Below are positions 8,742 to 18,087 of a stretch of 64,000 bases of DNA, in pieces. Source of the DNA: Aliidiomarina sp047920995 (lineage in GTDB: Bacteria; Pseudomonadota; Gammaproteobacteria; Enterobacterales; Alteromonadaceae). Under the pieces are notes generated by a model. That model saw nothing but the letters and a program-made list of their open reading frames with translations. It was not told the DNA's origin and did not search any database. The translations under genes were made by a program, and so were the position numbers. Within the stretch, counting starts at the first letter, position 1, and each line of letters begins with the position of its first letter. The stretch is from NCBI RefSeq assembly GCF_047920995.1, contig NZ_JBLRWZ010000007.1, forward strand, positions 15,547 through 79,546, read 5' to 3'.

Positions 8742-10298
8742 ATGAGCGCTGATCAAAAATCTGCGGACACAAAAAACGGGTTGCTCAACCGTATACTCAA
8801 TAAAGTAGAAGTTATTGGTAACAAACTGCCCGATCCGGCAGTGTTATTTGCTGCCTTACTGGTAATTATTTGGGGCCTTAGCTTAATCTTCGCCCAATTT
8901 AGTTACAGCGAAATCGATCCACGCTCGGGTGCGCCGGTAGAAGTACAGAACTTACTAGCACCTGCAGCCATGGCCTCTTTCTTAGCCAATATGGTAACCA
9001 CCTTCACCTCATTCGCACCGCTCGGCGTAGTGCTGGTAGCGATGCTAGGTATCGGTGTAGCTGAACGTAGTGGCTTTATCAATGTAGGTATTAAATTGCT
9101 GTTGAACAACACCGCCAAAGTGTTGCTAACACCGATTCTTATCCTCGTTGCTATTGTAAGCCACACGGCAGTTGATGCGGGTTACGTATTGGTTATTCCG
9201 CTCGGTGGTATTATTTTCTATGCTGCTGGCAGGCATCCATTGGCCGGTATTGCCGCAGCGTTTGCGGGTGTATCGGGCGGCTTTAGTGCCAACTTTGTGC
9301 CAAGCGCCATTGATCCAATGCTGCAAGGGATTACCCAAGAAGCGGCGCAGTTGCTAGACCCAAGCGTAATGCTTAACCCATTAAACAACTGGTATTTCAC
9401 CGCTGCTTCATCAATTGTTGTAGTGCTAGTGGGTTGGTACCTTACCGATAAAGTGATTGAGCCTCGCTTAAAAGATGTTGTGGTAGATGGCGATCCGAAT
9501 GAAATTCCAACAATCGAAGAAGTAACCCCACGTGATCGCAAAGCATTTAATGCTGGCGGCCTTACCATGTTGTTAGGTGTGGTATTACTGGCGGCGGCGG
9601 TATGGCCAGAAACTTCAGCTATGCGCTCACCGGAAGGTGAAATTGCAGCCTTTGATGCCCCGTTAATGCAATCTATTGTACCGATTATCTTCTTGCTATT
9701 TTGGGTTCCCGGCATTGTGCATGGTTTCATAGCCGGTACCTTTAAAGAATCGAAAGATGTAATCGTTGCCATGTCGAAAACCATGGAAACCATGGCCTAT
9801 TACTTGGTAATGGCGTTTTTCTGTGCGTTGTTCATTAAAGCCTTCGGTGATTCAAATCTTGGTATTTTGATCGCAATGAAAGGTGCGAACTTCCTGCAAG
9901 CGTTGGCTGTTCCTGGCTCGGTAACCCTCGTAGGTATTGTGGCATTGGTGGCAATTATTAACCTATTCGTAGGCTCTGCAAGCGCCAAGTGGCTATTGAT
10001 TTCACCGATCTTCGTACCCATGCTCATGCAACTTGGCATCTCGCCAGATTTAACCCAGGCGGCTTACCGTGTAGGTGATTCGGTTTCCAACATTGTTACA
10101 CCACTCTTACCATACTTCCCACTGGTAGTAGTGTATTGCCAACGCTATGTGAAAGGCACAGGTATTGGTACCTTGGTATCCATGATGCTGCCATTCAGCA
10201 TTGCGCTCGGTATTATCTGGACCGCATTCCTATTATTGTACTGGGCAATTGGTATCCCATTAGGTGTGCAAGCGAACTACGTATACCCAGCATTATAA
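8742..10298 (+). CDS. abgT: AbgT family transporter (p-aminobenzoyl-glutamate type)
   Basis: The 518-residue membrane protein matches the AbgT family in length and layout: about ten hydrophobic segments, a conserved N-terminal PDPAVLFAALL helix, the SHTAVDAGYVL segment, and the GVSGGFSANF and SASAKWLLISPIFVPML regions. Family members import p-aminobenzoyl-glutamate, a folate breakdown product; some have been reported to export sulfonamides. The gene stands alone: a strong terminator follows, and no abgA or abgB neighbour is present (the nearby M20 peptidase reads as ArgE). The substrate is therefore uncertain. Confidence 0.9.
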   Translation: MSADQKSADTKNGLLNRILNKVEVIGNKLPDPAVLFAALLVIIWGLSLIFAQFSYSEIDPRSGAPVEVQNLLAPAAMASFLANMVTTFTSFAPLGVVLVAMLGIGVAERSGFINVGIKLLLNNTAKVLLTPILILVAIVSHTAVDAGYVLVIPLGGIIFYAAGRHPLAGIAAAFAGVSGGFSANFVPSAIDPMLQGITQEAAQLLDPSVMLNPLNNWYFTAASSIVVVLVGWYLTDKVIEPRLKDVVVDGDPNEIPTIEEVTPRDRKAFNAGGLTMLLGVVLLAAAVWPETSAMRSPEGEIAAFDAPLMQSIVPIIFLLFWVPGIVHGFIAGTFKESKDVIVAMSKTMETMAYYLVMAFFCALFIKAFGDSNLGILIAMKGANFLQALAVPGSVTLVGIVALVAIINLFVGSASAKWLLISPIFVPMLMQLGISPDLTQAAYRVGDSVSNIVTPLLPYFPLVVVYCQRYVKGTGIGTLVSMMLPFSIALGIIWTAFLLLYWAIGIPLGVQANYVYPAL

Positions 10299-10321
10299 GT
10301 AATACTTAGTTAGCAAAAAAT

Positions 10322-10354
10322 AAGCTGGGCTCCGCAAGGTGCCCAGCTTTTTTG
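10322..10354 (+). terminator. Rho-independent terminator after the AbgT gene
   Basis: A 9-bp stem (AAGCTGGGC / GCCCAGCTT) with a 10-base loop runs into a stretch of six T. It separates the AbgT gene from argE. Confidence 0.92.
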
Positions 10355-10450
10355 TACTAAAAAGCATGCTAAGATGCACTAATTCTTGGCAATCTGCGTA
10401 ACCATAGCCAAAGCGATTGTAAGCCCCCTATTTTAGTGAACGAGGTATTT

Positions 10451-11632
10451 ATGTCTGCACCCACCTTGCCATCTTTTCTCAATATGTATCGTGAGCTAAT
10501 CGCGGCACCTTCAGTTTCTTGCCTTGAGCCACAATGGGATATTAGCAATCGCCAAGTAATCGAATTATTGGGATTATGGTTATCAAGCCTAGGTTTTAAA
10601 GTAGAAATTCAAGAACTAGAGCGGCAACAAGGTAAATTTAACCTCTTGGCGAGTATTGGCCCAGAGCCCGAGCAGGTTGCAGGACAAGCGCAAGCCAGTG
10701 GCCTATTATTGGCTGGCCACACCGATACCGTGCCGTGGGATGAAGGCCGCTGGACTCGTAATCCATTCACCCTTACTGAAGCAGACAATCGCTTATACGG
10801 CCTAGGTAGTGCGGATATGAAAGGTTTTTTCGCCTTTGTTATCGAGGCGATTCGCGATCTTGATTTTAGCAAAATGAAAAAGCCCCTGCGTATTTTAGCT
10901 ACCGCTGATGAAGAAACCAGTATGGCCGGCGCGCGTGAATTACACCGGTTCCCAAATTTAAAGCCCGAGTTTGCCGTAATTGGTGAGCCTACCAATATGG
11001 TTCCTGTGCGCATGCACAAAGGCCACACCACCGATTGTGTGCGAATTACTGGCCGCTCGGGGCATAGTTCCAACCCAGCAATGGGGCTCAATGCGATCAG
11101 TGTAATGCATGAAACCCTTGGCTATTTGAAGCAGCTGGAGCAAGATCTGCAAAACAAGTTTCACCAACCTGCATTTGCAGTGCCCTACCCAACCTTAAAT
11201 TTCGGCCATATTCATGGTGGCGATGCCGCCAACCGTATTTGTGCATGCTGCGAGTTACACATGGATATGCGGCCACTGCCTGGTATGCGCATTGAAACCC
11301 TGCATGAAATGTTAGCTGCACATTTAGCACCCATTCATCAGTTGTATCCTGGTGCGTTAGAAATTCATGCCATGCATGAACCCATCCCGGGTTACGAATG
11401 CCCGGCCGATGCTGCGTTAGTGAAAATGGCTGAAGAAATCAGCGGCAATACAGCAGAGCCTGCAAACTATTGTACAGAAGCGCCATTTGTAGATGCCCTT
11501 GGCTGCGAAACGATCGTAATGGGCCCCGGATCTATTCGCCAAGCCCATCAGCCCGATGAATTTATTACCTTGGCGGAAGTTACGCCAGCGCAACAACAAA
11601 TTCGCCAGCTCGTTAATAAAATCTGTTTCTAA
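10451..11632 (+). CDS. argE: Acetylornithine deacetylase
   Basis: ArgE removes the acetyl group from N2-acetylornithine in the linear arginine pathway. The 393-residue product is a cytosolic M20 metallopeptidase-like enzyme. Metal ligands are visible: His90 in AGHTDTVPWD, Asp122 in GLGSADMKG and Glu154-Glu155 in ATADEETSM. The C-terminal YCTEAPF and GPGSIRQAHQPDEF stretches are typical of ArgE and argue against AbgA. The ATG at 10451 is chosen because CGAGG lies 5 bases before it; a GTG at 10436 would add five residues. It stands apart from any other arg gene here and is followed 16 bases later by rnhB, so the two may be co-transcribed. Confidence 0.93.
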   Translation: MSAPTLPSFLNMYRELIAAPSVSCLEPQWDISNRQVIELLGLWLSSLGFKVEIQELERQQGKFNLLASIGPEPEQVAGQAQASGLLLAGHTDTVPWDEGRWTRNPFTLTEADNRLYGLGSADMKGFFAFVIEAIRDLDFSKMKKPLRILATADEETSMAGARELHRFPNLKPEFAVIGEPTNMVPVRMHKGHTTDCVRITGRSGHSSNPAMGLNAISVMHETLGYLKQLEQDLQNKFHQPAFAVPYPTLNFGHIHGGDAANRICACCELHMDMRPLPGMRIETLHEMLAAHLAPIHQLYPGALEIHAMHEPIPGYECPADAALVKMAEEISGNTAEPANYCTEAPFVDALGCETIVMGPGSIRQAHQPDEFITLAEVTPAQQQIRQLVNKICF

Positions 11633-11648
11633 TAAGGCTAAAGGCTGT

Positions 11649-12242
11649 ATGCACAGTACAATTTATATTTGCGGCGCCGATGAGGCTGGCCGCGGCCCGA
11701 TTGCTGGCCCAGTGGTTGCGGCGGCAGTAATTCTTGATCCGAACAACCCAATTACTGGCATTACCGATTCTAAGAAAATTAGCGAGAAAAAACGCAACGC
11801 GTTAAGTATCGAAATCAAAGAAAAAGCGCTGGCTTGGGCTATTGCCCAATGTGATGTTGCAGAAATTGATGAACTGAATATTTTGCATGCCTCAATGCTG
11901 GCCATGAAACGCGCTATTGAAGCACTGCCAGTAGCTGCTGAGCAGGCCCTAATTGATGGCAATCGGGTACCGAAATTAAGTATTCCTGCCGAAGCTATTA
12001 TTAAGGGGGATTTGAAAGAAGCCTGTATTGGCGCGGCATCGATATTAGCTAAAGTTGAGCGAGATCGGCAAATGTTGGAATGGCATGAACGCTATCCTCA
12101 TTATAACTTCGCTAAACATAAAGCATATGGCACTGTAGAGCATTTAGCAGCGCTGAAAGAACACGGACCAAGCCCTATTCATCGGCGCAGCTTTAAGCCT
12201 GTACGCGACGTTTTAGAAGCGCATGCGGCGCAAAAGCCCTAG
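11649..12242 (+). CDS. rnhB: Ribonuclease HII
   Basis: RNase HII nicks 5' of ribonucleotides in DNA and degrades RNA in RNA-DNA hybrids. The 197-residue product begins with the family signature DEAGRGPIAGPVVAAAV, with catalytic Asp11 and Glu12; the length matches other bacterial RnhB proteins. The ATG at 11649 is used because it places the signature at the usual distance from the N-terminus and AAGG lies just upstream; the open frame begins earlier, inside argE. In many gammaproteobacteria rnhB sits directly before dnaE after lpxB. Here it follows argE, and dnaE is 12 kb away on the other strand. Confidence 0.95.
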   Translation: MHSTIYICGADEAGRGPIAGPVVAAAVILDPNNPITGITDSKKISEKKRNALSIEIKEKALAWAIAQCDVAEIDELNILHASMLAMKRAIEALPVAAEQALIDGNRVPKLSIPAEAIIKGDLKEACIGAASILAKVERDRQMLEWHERYPHYNFAKHKAYGTVEHLAALKEHGPSPIHRRSFKPVRDVLEAHAAQKP

Positions 12243-12311
12243 GCCCTTGAGCTTAAGCTAACAACAGCCCTAGGCTTTATATTCCGTAACGCAACTCGTA
12301 ACACACAATAA

Positions 12312-12340
12312 CAAAGGCTCCGCAGTAAGCGGAGCCTTTG
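12312..12340. terminator. Bidirectional hairpin between rnhB and the bkd genes
   Basis: A perfect 12-bp stem (CAAAGGCTCCGC / GCGGAGCCTTTG) with an AGTAA loop sits between two convergent transcription units. T-rich sequence follows on both strands, but no long T run, so termination strength is uncertain. Confidence 0.75.
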
Positions 12341-12390
12341 TATTTCTACCCTTTGCAGAACACAATAGCGCGCTAACTTAACGCGCTAAT

Positions 12391-13998
12391 TTAACGCATG
12401 ACCGTTAGCATTTGCATTGGATCTTCCAAGAATTGCTGCCAGCGTTTATTGAAGTTAGCAATGGTAGCACCATCAATAATGCGATGATCGCCACTCCAAC
12501 TCGCCACCATCATATCGCGGCCCACAACACTGCCATCGGCAGCAAAGCGCGGTAAGGTTTGCACTTTACCTAAAGCCACAATAGCCGCTTCCGGCTTATT
12601 AATGATTGGCGTAGTTACCGTACCGCCCACAACACCGATATTCGAAATCGTGATCGTGCCACCTTTCATATCGGCTTGCGCTACTTTGCCTTCGCGGGCT
12701 GCCGCGGTTAAGCGATTTACTTCTTCCGCTACTTCGAGCAGCGATTTGTTCTGCACCTGCTTAATGTTCGGCACCATCAAACCAACTTTAGTGGCTACTG
12801 CCATACCAATGTTGTGATCATCAAAATAGGTGATTTCCGTAGCATCGTCATTTAACTGCGCATTCATAATCGGGAATTCGCTTAACGCTAAGCTCATTGC
12901 TTTAATAAAGAATGGCATTAAGGTTAACCGCACACCCTGCTCTGCGTACTGCGCCTTCAATTTTGCATGCATAATGCGTAAATCAGTTAAATCGAACTCT
13001 TCAGCATAGGTGAAATGCGGAATAGTACGCACCGATTCAGCCATTTGTCGCGCCATTGCTGCGCGTACACCGCGTACCGGTTCAGTGCGTGTGCCGCCAG
13101 CAACTGGTGCTTTGCTTGCTTGCGGTGCGCTTGCAGCACTGCTGCTAGTGGCACTAACGCTTGCAGAGTTATCTAAATCTTCTTTGAGAATGCGGCCTTT
13201 TTTACCAGTACCCTGCACTTGCGTAAGATCGATATTCGCTTCACGAGCACGGCGGCGTACCGCTGGGCTAGCTAATACTTTACCTTCTGCCGCTGGCTGA
13301 GGTGCTGCAAATTCACCACCCGCTGGGCGTGCTGTAGAAGCCACCGCCGGCGCACTTGCAGAACTCGAAGCAGCCGAATTTGCAGATGGCACTTCTGCAG
13401 TAGCTGAATCATCAGCAACAGAACCGGCTTCCACAATGGCAAACAAAGGCTCGCCTACTTTGGCAATCTCACCTTTGGCATAATATAATTTACCCACGGT
13501 ACCATCTGATTTAGCTGGGATTTCCACCACAGCTTTATCGGTCATTACCTCTACAACAACCTGATCTTCCGCAATGGCATCACCTTCTTGAACTAACCAT
13601 TCAACAATTTCACACTCTACGATGCCTTCACCAATATCTGGCAAAATGAAATCGGTAGCGGCGCCATTACTTGCAGAAGTTGTGCGTATTTCTTCTGGTT
13701 TTGAATCCGCCGGTGCCGCAGGCTGTGGTTCGCTTTCTGCAGTTGCTGGTGGGTTACCACCCTCTGCATCAATCGCAAACAATGGCTCGCCTACTTTGGC
13801 GATATCGCCCTTGGCATAATAAAGTTTGGTTACTGTACCATCAAATTTAGCAGGGATTTCTACCACTGCTTTATCGGTCATTACTTCTACAACAACCTGA
13901 TCTTCTTGTACTGAATCGCCTTCTTTAACCTGCCATTCAACGATTTCACACTCTACGATACCTTCACCGATATCTGGCAAAATGAAATCCGTGCTCAT
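12391..13998 (-). CDS. bkdB: Branched-chain 2-oxoacid dehydrogenase E2 (dihydrolipoyl acyltransferase), two lipoyl domains
   Basis: This is the core acyltransferase of a 2-oxoacid dehydrogenase complex. The 535-residue protein has two near-identical lipoyl domains (residues about 1-78 and 114-190), with lipoyl lysines at K43 and K155 in MTDKAV. Ala/Ser-rich linkers follow, then an E3-binding domain at about 240-276 (VLASPAVRRRAREANIDL) and a catalytic domain from about 305, with HRIIDG (His505, Asp509) near the end. The two upstream genes encode matching E1 alpha and beta chains in separate polypeptides, which favours a branched-chain complex over the homodimeric-E1 pyruvate complex usual in gammaproteobacteria. 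No E3 (lpd) gene is present here. AGAGGAA precedes the ATG. Confidence 0.9.
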   Translation of the reverse strand: MSTDFILPDIGEGIVECEIVEWQVKEGDSVQEDQVVVEVMTDKAVVEIPAKFDGTVTKLYYAKGDIAKVGEPLFAIDAEGGNPPATAESEPQPAAPADSKPEEIRTTSASNGAATDFILPDIGEGIVECEIVEWLVQEGDAIAEDQVVVEVMTDKAVVEIPAKSDGTVGKLYYAKGEIAKVGEPLFAIVEAGSVADDSATAEVPSANSAASSSASAPAVASTARPAGGEFAAPQPAAEGKVLASPAVRRRAREANIDLTQVQGTGKKGRILKEDLDNSASVSATSSSAASAPQASKAPVAGGTRTEPVRGVRAAMARQMAESVRTIPHFTYAEEFDLTDLRIMHAKLKAQYAEQGVRLTLMPFFIKAMSLALSEFPIMNAQLNDDATEITYFDDHNIGMAVATKVGLMVPNIKQVQNKSLLEVAEEVNRLTAAAREGKVAQADMKGGTITISNIGVVGGTVTTPIINKPEAAIVALGKVQTLPRFAADGSVVGRDMMVASWSGDHRIIDGATIANFNKRWQQFLEDPMQMLTVMR

Positions 13999-14009
13999 GC
14001 GAGTTCCTC

Positions 14010-14987
14010 TTAGTAATTCAGTGAACGCTTAATCGCTTCGTATGTTTTCAGATGATCTGAAAAATACTCTTTTTCATGCGCTAGCGGATACGGTGTATCA
14101 ATACCCGATGCGCGCATTACTGGCGATTCAAGATATAAAAAGCATTGTTCTTGAATGGTGGCGGCAACTTCACTACCAAATGCCATGGTATGCGGCGCTT
14201 CTTGGCTTACTACCACACGCCCAGTTTTCATAACTGATTTCGCTACCGTTTCTACATCCCAAGGTAAAATGCTGCGTAAATCCACAATTTCAACGCTTAC
14301 ACCATCTTTCTTGGCAAGTTCAGCAGCCCGCTCAATTACTTCAACTTGTGCACCCCAGCCCACTACCGTTACATCAGTACCTTCTTGCACTACTTCGGCT
14401 TTGCCCAGTGGCAAGGTGTATTCTTCTTCCGGAACTTCACCTACCGCTGCGCGATATAAGCGCTTCGGTTCCATAAAAATTACTGGGTTTGGATCAAAAA
14501 TGGCGCTCAGCAGTAATCCTTTTGCTTGATACGGATTACGCGGCATTACAATTTTTAAGCCTGGTGTATGGGCAAAATAAGCTTCTGGTGATTGCGAATG
14601 ATAATGGCCGCCATGAATACCGCCGCCGTATGGCGTACGAATGGTTAAACCACCAACATTAAATTCATTACCTGAACGATAGCGGAACTTCGCCGTTTCA
14701 TTCACAATTTGATCAAAGGCTGGAAAAATATAATCGCCAAACTGGATTTCTGCCACCGGAAAGCTACCTTGGGCAGCTAAACCATTCGCGAAACCGATAA
14801 TACCTTGCTCAACCAGCGGAGTATTGAAACAACGATTGCGGCCATATTTTTCTTGTAAACCACTGGTAGCGCGGAAAACGCCACCAAAATGGCCCACATC
14901 TTCACCAAATACAGATACTTTATCGTTCTTCGCCATGGCCACATCAAGGGCACTATTGATGGCTTGGAGTAAATTCATCTTTGCCAT
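14010..14987 (-). CDS. bkdA2: Branched-chain 2-oxoacid dehydrogenase E1 beta subunit
   Basis: The 325-residue transketolase-like chain pairs with E1 alpha to bind thiamine diphosphate and decarboxylate branched-chain 2-oxoacids derived from Val, Leu and Ile. Family marks include FGEDVGHFGGVFRAT near the N-terminus, NTPLVEQGIIGFANGLA, and the EPKRLYR and SQEAPHTMAFGSEVA regions. Its ATG overlaps the stop codon of the alpha gene in a TAATG junction (14985-14989), so translation is likely coupled and the two chains made in equal amounts. The E2 gene follows after 11 bases. Confidence 0.92.
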   Translation of the reverse strand: MAKMNLLQAINSALDVAMAKNDKVSVFGEDVGHFGGVFRATSGLQEKYGRNRCFNTPLVEQGIIGFANGLAAQGSFPVAEIQFGDYIFPAFDQIVNETAKFRYRSGNEFNVGGLTIRTPYGGGIHGGHYHSQSPEAYFAHTPGLKIVMPRNPYQAKGLLLSAIFDPNPVIFMEPKRLYRAAVGEVPEEEYTLPLGKAEVVQEGTDVTVVGWGAQVEVIERAAELAKKDGVSVEIVDLRSILPWDVETVAKSVMKTGRVVVSQEAPHTMAFGSEVAATIQEQCFLYLESPVMRASGIDTPYPLAHEKEYFSDHLKTYEAIKRSLNY

Positions 14988-16180
14988 TATTTCACGCCCC
15001 CTGAAGTGTTTGGATAGGCATCTGGGTATTTTGCGATATGCTGTTTCAGCTCCGCGAGTTGCGCTTTCAGCGCATCGGTTGGCTCTGCATATACATCGTT
15101 AATAATTTCATCAATATGCGGCACTGGAACTTTCTCCGCTTCTTTTAACGCGGCTAGCACCGTTTCTTTATGCTGTTGTTGCTGCTTATCGGCTTCTTCA
15201 TCAGTTATCCAGCCTTGCGCTACCAACCACTTACGGAAACGAATCATAGGCTCACGAATACGGCGCTCCTCTTCTTCTTCCCGCGAACGATAGCCAGTGG
15301 GATCATCAGAAGTTGAGTGCCCAGCCATACGATACGACATGGCTTCAATCAATACGGGCTCATTTTCTTCCACAGCTAAGCGGCGTGCTTCTTGGGTTGC
15401 TTTGTATACGGCAAAAATATCGTTGCCATCTACGCGAATTGCTTTCATACCATAGCCTACGGCACGCGGCGCAATACCATCGCCCGCAAACTGTTCGGCA
15501 GCTGGAGTAGAAATTGCGTAACCATTATTACGGCAAAAAAAGATAACGGGAACTTTCAGTACCGCAGCCATATTCATACCGGCATGGAAATCACCTTCTG
15601 AAGCGGCACCTTCACCGAAATAACATAGGGTGCAGGTTTTATCTCCACTCTGCTTTTGGCCATATGCATAGCCAGCAGCTTGCGGAATCTGCGTTCCTAG
15701 TGGTGAAGAAATGGTCATGAAGTTTAATGCAGCAGAGCCGTAATGCACTGGCATTTGCCGGCCCTTACCCAAATCTTTGGCGTTCGAGAACAGCTGGTTC
15801 ATAAACTGTTCAATCGTGAAACCGCGAAACGCAAGTGAACCTTGCTCGCGATACTGGCCCATAATCATATCTGCAAACTCAAGCGCGGCAGCGGAACCTA
15901 TTGCTGCAGATTCTTCACCCAATGAAGATAAGTAAAAACTAATACGGCCTTGGCGCTGCGCTGCGATCATGCGCTCATCTAGCACACGAATAAACTGCAT
16001 GGTGCTAAACATTTTTAAAGCGAGCTCTTTATCGATCTCAGGCAGCTCTGCGCCCTTGTGCACGGTGCCATCTTCTTTTAGCAACTGATACATCGGAATG
16101 TTCAGTGCATTGCCGCTAATTACCTGCAGATCGGTTACCACTGCGGTTTTTTGCGGGTCTTTTGCCATTTGCTTAGCCAT
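14987..16180 (-). CDS. bkdA1: Branched-chain 2-oxoacid dehydrogenase E1 alpha subunit
   Basis: The 397-residue alpha chain carries the thiamine-diphosphate motif GEGAASEGDF at residues 189-198, and the loop YRMAGHSTSDDPT that in related enzymes surrounds the active site. The length and the two-chain E1 organisation match bacterial branched-chain complexes. The first ATG is chosen; only a weak AGAGAG element lies upstream, and a second ATG four codons in has no better site. It is the first gene of the E1a-E1b-E2 unit and starts 90 bases after astE, so it may have its own promoter or be read from upstream. Confidence 0.92.
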   Translation of the reverse strand: MAKQMAKDPQKTAVVTDLQVISGNALNIPMYQLLKEDGTVHKGAELPEIDKELALKMFSTMQFIRVLDERMIAAQRQGRISFYLSSLGEESAAIGSAAALEFADMIMGQYREQGSLAFRGFTIEQFMNQLFSNAKDLGKGRQMPVHYGSAALNFMTISSPLGTQIPQAAGYAYGQKQSGDKTCTLCYFGEGAASEGDFHAGMNMAAVLKVPVIFFCRNNGYAISTPAAEQFAGDGIAPRAVGYGMKAIRVDGNDIFAVYKATQEARRLAVEENEPVLIEAMSYRMAGHSTSDDPTGYRSREEEEERRIREPMIRFRKWLVAQGWITDEEADKQQQQHKETVLAALKEAEKVPVPHIDEIINDVYAEPTDALKAQLAELKQHIAKYPDAYPNTSGGVK

Positions 16181-16270
16181 AGCGCTCTCTCTATGATGTT
16201 ATAACTTTGTGGCGAACTTTACCTTTACGTTAACTGCGTTGCAAACTTTGTTGCTACAGTTTACTACAAA

Positions 16271-17323
16271 TTACTGTTCATTCATGCGTACAGCGGAAAT
16301 TTCGATGGGCGTAACGGTAAGCAGGGCGCGTTGCCCGATAGCAACGTTCGCATTAGGAAAGATAACCGCTTCGCCATCCACTTCAGCACGGATCTGGGTA
16401 TCACCATCTTCAGCCAATACATCACCCTTCCGAAAAGCAGTGAAATTGGCCAGATCAGCGGAGAAATTCAACCGAAAATCAGCTTGGGTACGGTTAATGC
16501 TGCGGAGTACTTTATAGATAGTAATCGCTAATTCATTCGGGTTACCGCTTTGCTCATAGCTGCTGTAACCCTCGGTAAGTAGGTGCTGTAACTGCTGTTT
16601 GGTTTTGGCAAACTTCTGCATATCGTTTTCACCAAATGGCCGAACTTTGCCCAGTTCAAGAGTAAAAGCATCAGCAGCAAACTCATTTACAGAAAAATAG
16701 GAAAATGTAGTGGTAGGGCCATCATGCAGCAGCACTACAGGTACATCTAAAGCTGCTAATAATTGCAACTGGCGCTTGGAATAAGGCTTGCCATTCTGAT
16801 ACGGATACACGGCAAATTTTTCATGCTTGGAATCACGGATTGCCGTGTGCATATCGTAATGCATGCGCTGGCGGCCTCTGCCACCTTCGTTATAGAAGCG
16901 CCGCACATAGCCTTCAATTGCTTTGGCGCGTTCGCGCTCTTTGTTCTGCACCTCACCTTTACTATGAGCGCCACTAAACAACCGGTTCATGTTCTCTTCT
17001 ACAAATCGCTCACCTATGTTGATAGCGGCAGGATTGGCAATTAAAAACAGTACACGAGTTTTCAATTGCAGCGCACCGCAACGAATGGCCTCAATTAAGC
17101 TATCACATATCTCAATGGGAGCGGTTTCATCACCATGTACTGCACTTGATAACACTAAATCGAAGGGTGATGCTTCCTGTGCAGGAGTAAAACAAACAAC
17201 ACCGCTATCCCAAATTTCCATGCGGGTGCCATTAGCAAGGGTTTGTTGTACATCGATTGCGGTTCCCCATTCATGCTGTAGGGTGAACTGTAGAAAATTC
17301 TGCTCGGTAAACTGAGTAATCAC
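16271..17323 (-). CDS. astE: Succinylglutamate desuccinylase
   Basis: AstE hydrolyses N-succinylglutamate to succinate and glutamate, the last step of the arginine succinyltransferase pathway. The 350-residue protein has the zinc ligands His63 and Glu66 (AVHGDETAP) and His159 (YDMHTAI), and a Glu at about 223 (LELGKV) where the catalytic base is expected. ENMNRLF is also typical. The start is GTG at 17323, supported by GGAG five bases upstream. The gene is not in an astCADBE operon: it lies 18 bases after a DUF599 gene and behind an RND efflux pair. It is somewhat longer than the E. coli enzyme (about 320 residues). Confidence 0.9.
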   Translation of the reverse strand: MITQFTEQNFLQFTLQHEWGTAIDVQQTLANGTRMEIWDSGVVCFTPAQEASPFDLVLSSAVHGDETAPIEICDSLIEAIRCGALQLKTRVLFLIANPAAINIGERFVEENMNRLFSGAHSKGEVQNKERERAKAIEGYVRRFYNEGGRGRQRMHYDMHTAIRDSKHEKFAVYPYQNGKPYSKRQLQLLAALDVPVVLLHDGPTTTFSYFSVNEFAADAFTLELGKVRPFGENDMQKFAKTKQQLQHLLTEGYSSYEQSGNPNELAITIYKVLRSINRTQADFRLNFSADLANFTAFRKGDVLAEDGDTQIRAEVDGEAVIFPNANVAIGQRALLTVTPIEISAVRMNEQ

Positions 17324-17341
17324 AAAAACTCCAAGTTGCTT

Positions 17342-18070
17342 TTAAAGATCGCCTTTCTGCTTCGGCCCAGGCTGGTAATTCTGCGTAGCTAATAGCGCAC
17401 GGAGCACATGCGAACGATATTCACGGCGATACAATACAGCAACCACAATAATACTAGCGGCAATTAATAACCAAGGGCTTACAAACCAAGATAAATAGGC
17501 TAATACAAAATAATAGGCGCGTAAGCCATAATTATATTCGTGGCCGGCTTGATCAAGAACTTTAGCCGCATGCAACGAAAAAGCAACTCGTTCTTCTTGT
17601 GTTACGGTAGCGCGCGATACCGATGGCGCCATACCCAATAAAATCGACACAAAGCCAAACTGGCGCACCGCCCAAGTGAATTTGAAAAATGCATACACCA
17701 TAATACCAGCGATACCGGAAAGCTTGAGCAGCACTAAGCCATGGCTTTGCTCCACGGTAAACGGAATTTCCTCGAGCACACGCACAAAGGCATCATTCGA
17801 TGCCACTACCGTAAGCACACCGGCAAGCACAAAAATCGTTGAGGATGCAAAGAAGGTAACGGTTCGTTCCACATTCCCCACCAACGCGGCATCGGCAATA
17901 TGATTATCTTTGCGCACTACAGCATCCATCCACTCTACGCGCAAAGTGCAAAGAATACTGGAAAGTGAATGATGGGTTTTAGCCCGTTTACGGGCAAAGA
18001 TAGCGTAGCCTACCCAAATGCTCACAAACCAACAAAAGGCAACAATATCCAATAATGGAATTGAGAGCAT
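17342..18070 (-). CDS. DUF599 family inner-membrane protein
   Basis: The 242-residue protein has about four to five hydrophobic segments: one near the N-terminus (LLDIVAFCWFVSIWVGYAIFA), others at about 70-90 and 110-135, and a C-terminal pair ending near residue 222. The sequence fits the DUF599 family, whose function is not known. AGGAG lies 9 bases before the ATG. It sits 17 bases after the RND permease gene and 18 bases before astE, which suggests one transcript. I can give no biochemical role. Confidence 0.75.
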   Translation of the reverse strand: MLSIPLLDIVAFCWFVSIWVGYAIFARKRAKTHHSLSSILCTLRVEWMDAVVRKDNHIADAALVGNVERTVTFFASSTIFVLAGVLTVVASNDAFVRVLEEIPFTVEQSHGLVLLKLSGIAGIMVYAFFKFTWAVRQFGFVSILLGMAPSVSRATVTQEERVAFSLHAAKVLDQAGHEYNYGLRAYYFVLAYLSWFVSPWLLIAASIIVVAVLYRREYRSHVLRALLATQNYQPGPKQKGDL

Positions 18071-18087
18071 TGGGTATTCTCCTAATA

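Noticed and set aside
10451..11632. M20 peptidase next to an AbgT transporter read as AbgA/AbgB
   Set aside because: The C-terminal YCTEAPF and QAHQPDEF motifs are those of ArgE, and a strong terminator separates it from the transporter.
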